A stretch of 36,335 nucleotides of DNA, taken from Streptomyces malachitofuscus. Lineage in GTDB: Bacteria > Actinomycetota > Actinomycetes > Streptomycetales > Streptomycetaceae. Shown here piece by piece: positions 10,401 through 19,400 of the stretch. Position numbers and translations under genes: made by a program. The notes below the pieces were generated by a model. That model worked only from the letters and a program-made list of their open reading frames with translations. It was not told the origin of the DNA and searched no databases. The stretch spans positions 1-36,335 of the forward strand of contig NZ_BMUF01000027.1 of the NCBI RefSeq assembly GCF_014650055.1, given 5' to 3'. How positions within the stretch are numbered: the first letter of the stretch is position 1; every line of letters starts with the position of its first letter.

Positions 10401-13400
10401 CTCCTCGGTGTCCGGGGCGAGCCGGGAGAGCAGCAGACCGGAACCGACGCCGATCTCCAGGATGCGGGCGGGCCGCAGTTCCCTGATCCGCTCGACCGTG
10501 GCCTCGCGCCACTCCCGCATGTGCTCCAGCGGGATGGGCGTGCCGTCGTAGGAGCTGTCCCAGCCCGCGAAGTCCTCGGTGAAGACGGCGGTGCCGATCT
10601 CGGAGTACTCGGCGGAGTAGATCTCCTGCCACTCCCCGATCTGCTCCGTCTCCGCCTCCTGGCGGGCCTCGGCGTCCGGTTCGGCAGGGACGACGTACCC
10701 CACGAGCCGCTTGGTGCCGGGCGCGGAGGTGTCGTCGCGGGCGATGACGGCGGCCTGGGAAACCTCGGGGTGCTGGGACAGCGCGGTCTCGATCTCGCCG
10801 AGTTCGACGCGGTGGCCGCGGATCTTGACCTGGTCGTCGGTGCGGCCGAGGAAGTCCAGGTTGCCGTCGGGGCGGCGCCGTACGAGATCGCCGGTGCGGT
10901 ACATGCGCTCGCCGGGCCGGCCGTAGGGGTCGGCGACGAACCGCTCGGCGGTCAGGCCGGGCCGGTCGAGGTAGCCGCGGGCCAGGCCCACCCCGGCGAT
11001 GTACAGCTCGCCCGCCACGCCGTCCGGGACGGGCCGCAGCCAGGGGTCGAGGATGCGGGCGCGGGTGGCGCGGATGGGCTTGCCGACGGTCGGGGTGGCG
11101 CTGTCGTGGGTGCCGCCGCCGAGGGTGTTGATGGTGTACTCGGTGGGCCCGTAGAGGTTGTAGCCGTAGGTGCCCTCGGTGTCCCGGAGGGTGTTCCACA
11201 CGGTCTCGGTGACCGCCTCACCGCCCAGCAGCACCAGCGGCGGCCGGTGACCCTCCAACAGCCCCTCGTCGATGAGGAGATGGGCGTAGGTCGGGGTCAC
11301 GTTCACCACGTCGACGCGGTGTTCCTCGCAGTACGCGACCAGCGCGGTGGCGTCCCGGCGCAACTCCTCGTCGCAGATGTGCACTTCGTGGCCCTCGACG
11401 AGCCACAGCAGCTCTTCCCAGGACATGTCGAAGGCGAAGGACACGGTGTGCGCGATGCGCAGCCGGCGTCCGCCCGCCGAGGCGATGGCAGGGGCGAAGA
11501 TCTCCTTCTGGTGGTTGAGCTGCATGTTGGTCAGGCCGATGTACGGCGTGACCACGCCCTTGGGGCGGCCGGTGGAGCCGGAGGTGTAGATCACGTACGC
11601 GGGGTGGTCCAGGCTGAAGGACACCTGTACGGGTTCGGCGGGCAGGGCGGCGAGTTCGGCCTGCGTGGCCGGATCGTCCAGGTGCACGCGCGGCATGTCG
11701 CCTGTGAGGGTCGCCGAGACGGCCCGGGTGGACAGCAGGAGCAGCGGGCGGGCGTCGGCGAGCATCAGCGACAGCCGCTCGGCCGGGTGATCCAGCTCCA
11801 GCGGGAGGTAGGCGGCACCCGTGCGCAACACCGCGAACAGCGCCACGACGGTGTCGATGGAGCGCGGCAGACCCAGCGCGACGACCTTCTCCGGGCCTGC
11901 GCCCCGCGAGATCAGCAGCCGGGCCAACCGGTCGCAGCGGGCGTCGAGTTCGGCGTAGGTGACGGTCCGTTCACCGAAGACGAGGGCCGTGGCGTCGGGC
12001 GTGCGGGCGGCCTGGGAGGCCAGCATGTCGGCGACCGTCTCGTGCGGCACGGGCTGCCGGCCCGCCTCCTCCTCGCGGGCCAGCGCGGCGGCTTCGTCGG
12101 GCAGCTGCGCGGACAGCGAGCCGACGGGTGCGGACGGGTCGGCCACGAGCCGGTCGACCAGCCGCACGAACCGGTCGATCAGGCGCTGCGCGAAGTCGTC
12201 CGCCAGAAGGTCCGGACGGTAGGCGAGGGTGACGCGGACGCGCTCGCCGGGGGTGACGACCAGGTTCGCCGGGTAGTGGGTGGCGTCGACGTTGGCGACC
12301 GCGGTCGCCCCGTGCCGTTCGCGCAGTTCGGCGAGCCGCTCGTCGGTGTCGGCGTTGCGCAGCACGAACAGCGTGTCGAACAGGCGGCGGTGTCCGGTCT
12401 CGGCCTGGAGCACGCCGAGGCCCAGGTACTCGTACGGCATGACCTCCAGCCGCTCGCCCTGGACGCGGCGCAGCAGGTCCAGCACCGGCTCACGCGGGTC
12501 GAAGGCGATACGGGCGGGGACGGTGTTGAGGAACATGCCGATGACGTTCTCGACGTCCGGCACCTCGCTGGGCCGTCCGGCGACCGTGGTGCCGAAGGCG
12601 ACGTCCGTACGGCCGCACACGCTCGCGAGCACGAGGCCCCAGGCGGCGTTGAGCACGGTGTTGAGGGTCAGCCCGTGCCGCCGGGCGGTCTCCCGCAACC
12701 GTCCGGCGGTGTCCGGGTCCAGCACGGCGTCCAGCTGACGGGGGATGACCGGCTCCAGGCCCCGGTCGTCGACGGCCGGGGCCAGCAGCGTCGGCTCCTC
12801 GAAACCGGCCAGGGCGGCACGCCAGGCGCGCCGGGCCTCGGTGTCGTCCTGACGCTCCAGCCAGGTCAGGTAGTCGCGGTACGAGCCGGGGCGGGCGAGC
12901 CCGGCCGGGTTGCCGCCGCTCTCGTACAGCGCGAACAGCTGGTCCAGGAAGACCCAGGCCGACCAGCCGTCCCACAGGATCAGATGGCGGCCCACGATCA
13001 GCCGGTCGCCGCGCTCCTCGCCGAGGCGGATCAGCAGCATCCGGAAGAGCAGCGGGCGGCTCAGGTCGAAGCGTCGGGCGCGCTCCTCGTCCAGCAACTC
13101 GCCCATGCGCCGGTCCTGTGCGGCGGCCGTCAGCCCGGACAGGTCCACCTCGGTGAGCGGGATGTCGGCGTCCCGGACGATGAACTGCACCGGCTGGCGC
13201 AGTCCTTCGCTGGTGAAGCCTGCGCGCAGGGACGGGTTGCGGTCGAGCAGGGCGCGGGTGGCGGCCCGCAGCCGGTTCGCGTCGACGCGCTCGGCGAAGT
13301 CGAAGGACTCGTGGACGGTGTAGACGTCCAGGGCGCTGTCGTCGTAGGTGGAGTGGAAGAACAGGCCTTCCTGGAGCGGGGCCAGCGGCCAGACGTCCTC

Positions 13401-16400
13401 GACGCGGCCGGGGGCGAGCAGGTCGACGCGGGCCCGCTCCTCGTCGGTGAGGGTGAAGGCGGACGCCTCCCCCGCGTCGCTCACTTCCTCCAGGACCGCT
13501 GCCGCCTCGGCGAGCGCGGCAGGTGTGCGGTGCTCGAAGACCTCCCGGGGGCCGATCGCCAGCCCCGCCCGGCGGGCGCGGCTCGCCACGGCGATGGAGC
13601 TGATGCTGTCGCCGCCGAGGAGGAAGAAGTCGTCCTCCACTCCGGCGTCGGGCAGCTTCAGCACGGCGGCGTAGATCTCCGTGAGCAGCTGCTCGCGGGG
13701 GTTGCGCGGGGCGCGGGACTCGGCGCGCACGGCCTGCGGGGCGGGCAGCGCGTTGCGGTCGAGCTTGCCGCTGGGGGTCAGGGGCAGGGCGTCGAGGACG
13801 ACGTAGGCGGTGGGGACCATAGGGGCGGGCAGGGTGCCTTGCAGCGCCGCCCGCAGGTCCTCGGCTTGGGCGGCGGCGGACAGGACCACGTAGGCGACGA
13901 GGGCGTTGTCCCGTACCGTCACCGCAGCCTGCGCGACGGCGGGCAGGCGGGTCAGGGCGGCCTCGATCTCGCCGAGTTCGATGCGGTTGCCGCGCAGCTT
14001 GACCTGTCGGTCGGTGCGGCCCAGGTACTCGATCACCCCGTCGGGGCGGCGCCTCACGAGGTCGCCCGTGCGGTACATGCGGGTGCCGGGTGGGCCGTAG
14101 GGGTCGGCGGTGAAGCGTTCGGCGGTCAGCGCGGGGCGGGCGTGGTAGCCGCGGGCGAGCTGGACGCCGGTGAGGTACAGCTCGCCGGGGACGCCGTCGG
14201 GCACGGGGCGCAGGCAGGTGTCCAGCACGCGCAGGCCGGTGTTCCACACGGGGCGGCCGATGGGCACGGCGGATCCCTCGTCGGTGCCGTCACAGGGGTG
14301 GTGCGTGACGTCGACGGCGGCCTCGGTGGGGCCGTACAGGTTGTGCAGGGGGACGCCGGTCAGCTCGCGCCAGCGGTGTGCGGCGGCGGTGGGCAGGGCC
14401 TCGCCGCTGCTGAGGACGCGGCGCAGGGAGGTGGCCCAGGAGGGGTCGGCGGTGACCTCGTCGGACTGGAGGAACGCCTCCAGCATCGACGGCACGAAGT
14501 GCATCGTCGTGATGCCCTGCTCCCGTACGAGGGCCGCCAGATGGGCGGGGTCGCGGTGGCCGTCGGGCCGGGCGAGCACCACGGCGGCACCTTCGAGGAG
14601 CGGCCAGAAGAACTCCCACACGGAGACGTCGAAGCTGGACGGCGTCTTCTGCAGCACCCGATCGTCGGCCGTGAGCCCGTACGCACCCTGCATCCAGGCG
14701 AGACGGTTGACGATGGCGCGGTGGGTGACGATCACGCCCTTGGGCAGACCGGTGGAGCCGGAGGTGTAGATCAGGTACGCCGGATCGTCCGGGTGGGCGG
14801 AACGTGCGGGTTCGGCCGGGACCTCGTCGGCGTCCTCACCGTCGAGAAGGAGTACGGCCGCCCCGGACTGCTCCGGCAGCCGGTCCGCGATCGCGGTGAG
14901 CGTGATCACGGTGGTGGTGCCGGAGTCGGCGAGCATGTGGGCGACGCGGTCCGCCGGGTAGTCCGGGTCGACCGGGAGGTAGGCGGCGCCCGTCTTCAGA
15001 ACGCCGAGCAGGGCCACCATCAGTTGGGTGGAGCGAGGTACGGCGACCGCGACGAACCGGCCGGGACCGGCTCCGCGGGCGCGCAGCCGCACCGCCAGCC
15101 TCTCCGCTCCGACGTCGAGTTCGGCGTAGGTCAGGCGTTCGTCCGCGAAGACGACGGCCGTGGCGTCCGGCGTGCGGGCCGTCTGTGCGGCGATGGCCTC
15201 GGCGACGGTGGTCTCCGGGACCGCGCGTTCCTCGCCGGCCGGGTGGGCGCGCAGAGCCTCGTCCGGGGTGAGCAGGTCGAGGGCCGCTGCCCGCTGCCCG
15301 GGGTCGGTGGCGAACTCCTCCAGCAGACGCGCCAGTCGGTCGCCGAGCAGGCGTGCGGTGTCGCCGTCCAGCCGCCCGGTGTGATGCTTGAGCCGCAGGT
15401 CGAGCCGTTCGCCCGGCTTGACGACAAGGGCGAGCGGATAGTGCACGGCGTCGTGGAAGGCGTCGCCGGTGATGCGTACGGTGCCGGAGGGGTCCCGCAG
15501 GTCGGTCGCGGCGGGGTAGTTCTCGAACACGACAAGGGTGTCGAAGAGTTCACCCTCTCCGGCGTGCCCGGCGAGCCGCTGGATCTCGGCGAGTCCGAGG
15601 TGCTGGTGGTCCAGCAGCCGCGCCTGGTCCTCCTGGAGCCGGGTCAGCAGCGTGCCGAGGGTCTCGCCCGGCGACCACCGCAGCCGGGTCGGGAGGGTGT
15701 TGATGAACAGGCCGACCATGGAGGCGATGCCCTCGACCTCGCTGTCGCGGCCGGAGACGGTGGTGCCGAACAGGACGTCGTCGCGGCCGGTGAGCCTGCC
15801 GAGGAGGAGGCCCCAGGCGGTCTGGACGACGGTGCCGAGGGTGACGCCGTGCTCGCGGGCGCGGTCCACCAGGCGGGCGGTGGTGCGTTCGGGCAGCTCC
15901 ACCCGGACGTGCGCGGGCCGGACCGGTTCCCCGGTGGCCGGGGTGTCGACCACGCGGGTGGCGTCGTCGAGTCCGGCGAGTGCGGTGCGCCAGGCGTCGC
16001 GGGCGGCCTCGCGGTCCTGTCCGGCGAGGCGGCGCAGGAAGTCGCGGTAGGGGGCGACCTGGGCGAGCGCCGGGTTCTCCGTGCCGTAGCAGGCCATGAG
16101 TTCGCGGTGCAGGACGGGCAGGGACCAGCCGTCGGCCACCGCGTGGTGGAAGGTCAGGACGAGTCGGCTGCGGTGTTCCCCGAACCGGACGAAGGCGCAA
16201 CGCAGCAGGGGCGGTGCGGCCAGGTCGAAGCCGGCCGCCCGCTCGTCGGCGGCGACGGCGTCGCCGAGGGCCTCGCGGACCTCGCCGTCCTGCGCGGACA
16301 GGTCGACCTCCCGCCAGGGCAGTTCGGCGTGCCGGGTGATGATCTGTACGGGGGTGCCGTCCGGGCGCTGGCGGAAGGCGGCGCGCAGGGGTGCGTGCCG

Positions 16401-19400
16401 GTCCAGCAGGCGTTGTGCGGCGCGGCGCAGGGTGGTGCCGTCGACCGGGCCCGCGAGGTCGAGGACCTGCTGGACGACGTAGACGTCGCCGCCGTTGCCG
16501 CTGGTCAGGGAGTGGAAGAAGAAGCCCTGCTGGAGCGGGGTGAGCGGGAGGAGCTCCTCGATGTCCAGCGGGCCCGCACCCTGGATCTCGGCGAGCTCGC
16601 CGGGGTCGACCTCCACCAGGGGAGCCTGCTCGGCGTGGTCCTCGACGCGCTCGACGGCCGCGCGGGCGAGGGACTCGGCGGTCCGGTGCCGGAACACCTC
16701 GCGGGTGGTCAGCTTGAGCCCCGACTCGCGGGCTCGGACGAGGAGTTGAATGGCGGTGATGCTGTCGCCGCCGAGGGCGAGGAAGTCGTCCTCCGCGGTG
16801 ACCGAGTCCAGTCCGAGCACCTCGGAGAACAGGGCGCACAGGAGCTTTTCGCGCGGTGTCCCGGGCGCGCGTCCGGAGCTCATCGCGCCGTAGTCGGGGG
16901 CGGGCAGGGCCCGTGCGTCGATCTTGCCGCTTGGGGTGACCGGCAGGGCGTGCAGGGGCACCAGCGCGGACGGGACCATGTAGTCGGGCAGCCACTCGGC
17001 GGCGTGCGCGCGCAGGGTCCGCATCAGGGCGGTGACGTCGCGGAAGGGTGCGGGGTGGTTGGCGTGCGGGTAGGCGTTGGTGCCGCGGTAGAGGCCGGGG
17101 TGCGGGTCGGTGAGGGCGAGAACCGCGTCGAGGGCGCCGTCGTCGGCGGTGCCGTTCCAGGTGAGCGCGGCCCGGTAGCCGTGGCGCTCGGCCAGGGCGT
17201 GCAGGGTCTCGGGGTCGGCGCCGGGGGCGGCCTCGCGGCTGCTGCCCTCCAGGGCGCGCAGGTCGGCGAGGTCGTCGGCGAGCCGGGCGTTGGGGATGCC
17301 GGTGACGCGCAGCCGTGCGGGCCGCTCGGCGAGCAGCGCGTCGAGCTGTGCCGCGCCCTCCCAGGGGACCTCGTGCTCGTCGGGGGCGATCGCCTGGGGG
17401 CCGGGGTGCAGGACGACGTCGTACCGGTAGCGGGTCAGCTCGTTGTGGTGGGCGCCCCGCTTGACGCGGATCTCGGCGTCGAACCCGTCGAGTGCGGCGA
17501 AGTAGTCGGGGTCCAGGAGCAGTTCGCCCTCCCAGCGCACCGACTGCTCCACGGCGGCGCGCAGGGCACCCTTGTCGTCGGTGGTGGCCCGCCGGGTCTC
17601 GACGGCGGCGCTCAGGGTGCGCAGCAGCCGCAGGTTGCGCACGTCGCCGAGGAAGATCCGCCCGCCGGGGGCGAGCAGCCGGGCGGCGGCGCGCAGGACC
17701 TCGGTGAGGTAGTCGGCGCTCGGGAAGTACTGGGCGACGGAGTTGATGACGACGGTGTCGAAGTGGCCCTCGGGCAGCCCCGTGGTGTCGTGGGCGGGCT
17801 GGGCGCGCAGTTCGACGCCGGGGAGGTCCACCTGGGCGCGCAGGGCGGCGATCGCCTCGGAGGAGAGGTCGGTGCCCCAGTACTCGTCGCAGTCGGGGGC
17901 GATGCGGGAGAGGATGAGTCCGCTGCCGACGCCGATCTCCAGCATGCGGCGTGCGGGGCCGAGTCCGCGGATGCGGCGGACGGTGGCCTCCCGCCACTCC
18001 CGCATCTCCTCGACGGGGATCGGGAGCCCGTCGTACATGCTGTTCCAGCCCGCGAAGTTCTCCTGGGAGCCCTCCGAACCGGCGGCGCTGTAGAGGAGTT
18101 CGTGGACCTCCTTCCACTCCTCGACGTGGGTGGCGGAGCCGTCGAGGGCGGGGACGACGTAGCCGACGAGGCGGCGGTCGCCGGGGCGGTCCTCGCGGGC
18201 AACCACCGTGACCTGGTCGACGGCCGGATGCCCGCGCAGTACGGACTCGATCTCGCCCGGTTCGATGCGGAAGCCGCGGATTTTGATCTGGGCGTCGGCG
18301 CGGCCGAGGAACTCCAGGCGTCCGTCGGCACGCCGGCGCACCAAGTCCCCGGTGCGGTAGAGGCGTTCGCCGGGTGCGCCGAAGGGGTCGGCGACGAACC
18401 GTTCGGCGGTCAGGTCGGGGCGGCCGAGGTAGCCGCGGGCGAGGCCGGCGCCGCCGAGGTACAACTCGCCGGTGAGTCCGGCGGGGACGGGGCGCAGGTA
18501 GGCGTCGAGGACGTAGGCGCGGGTGCCCGGGTCGGGTACGCCGATGGGCACGACGGAACCGGCCGGGATGTCCGGGTCGCACAGGCCGAGTGTGGAGTTG
18601 GTGGTGGCCTCGGTGGGGCCGTAGGCGTTGAACATCATCCGGCCGCGGGCGTAGCGGCCGACGAGTTCCGGGGAGACGCGTTCGGTGCCGGCCAGCAGGG
18701 TGGCGGTGGGCGGCAGGTGGACGTCGTCGGGCATGGCCGCGAGCAGGGCGGGCGGCAGAATCATGAAGGTGATGCCGTGCGCGTTGGCGTAGTCGGCGAG
18801 CGGGGCCGCGGGCACCCGCAGTTCGGCGGGTACGACCACCAGCCGGCCGCCGGAGAGCAGGCCGAGGCACAGGTCCCAGAAGGCGACGTCGAAGCTGGGC
18901 GAGGCGAACTGGAGCACCCTGCTGTGCGGGCCGATGCCGAATCGTTCGCTCTGTGTGGCGACGAGCTTGGCGACACCGCTGTGCGCGAGCACGACACCCT
19001 TGGGCCGTCCGGTGGAGCCGGAGGTGTAGATGACGTAGGCGGCGTTGTCGACGGTGATCGGGGCGTCGGGGTCGTGGGCCGGACGCTCGGCCAGCTCGGC
19101 GGCCGTCGTGGGCGCGTCGAGCGTCAGGACGGTCATGCCCTCGCGCTCGGGGAGGTCGCGGGCGGTCTCCTCGGTGGTGACCATGCAGACGGGGGCGGCG
19201 TCGCCGAGCATGTAGGCGATGCGGTCCGCCGGGTAGTCGTGGTCGATCGGCAGGTAGGCGGAGCCGGACTTGAGGACGGCGACCTCGGTGACGATCAGGT
19301 CGATCGAGCGGGGCAGGGCCAGGGCGACGATCCGCTCGGGGCCGGCGCCGCGTGCGAGCAGGGCGTGGGCGAGCCGGTTGGCGCGTTCGTCCAGCTCGGC

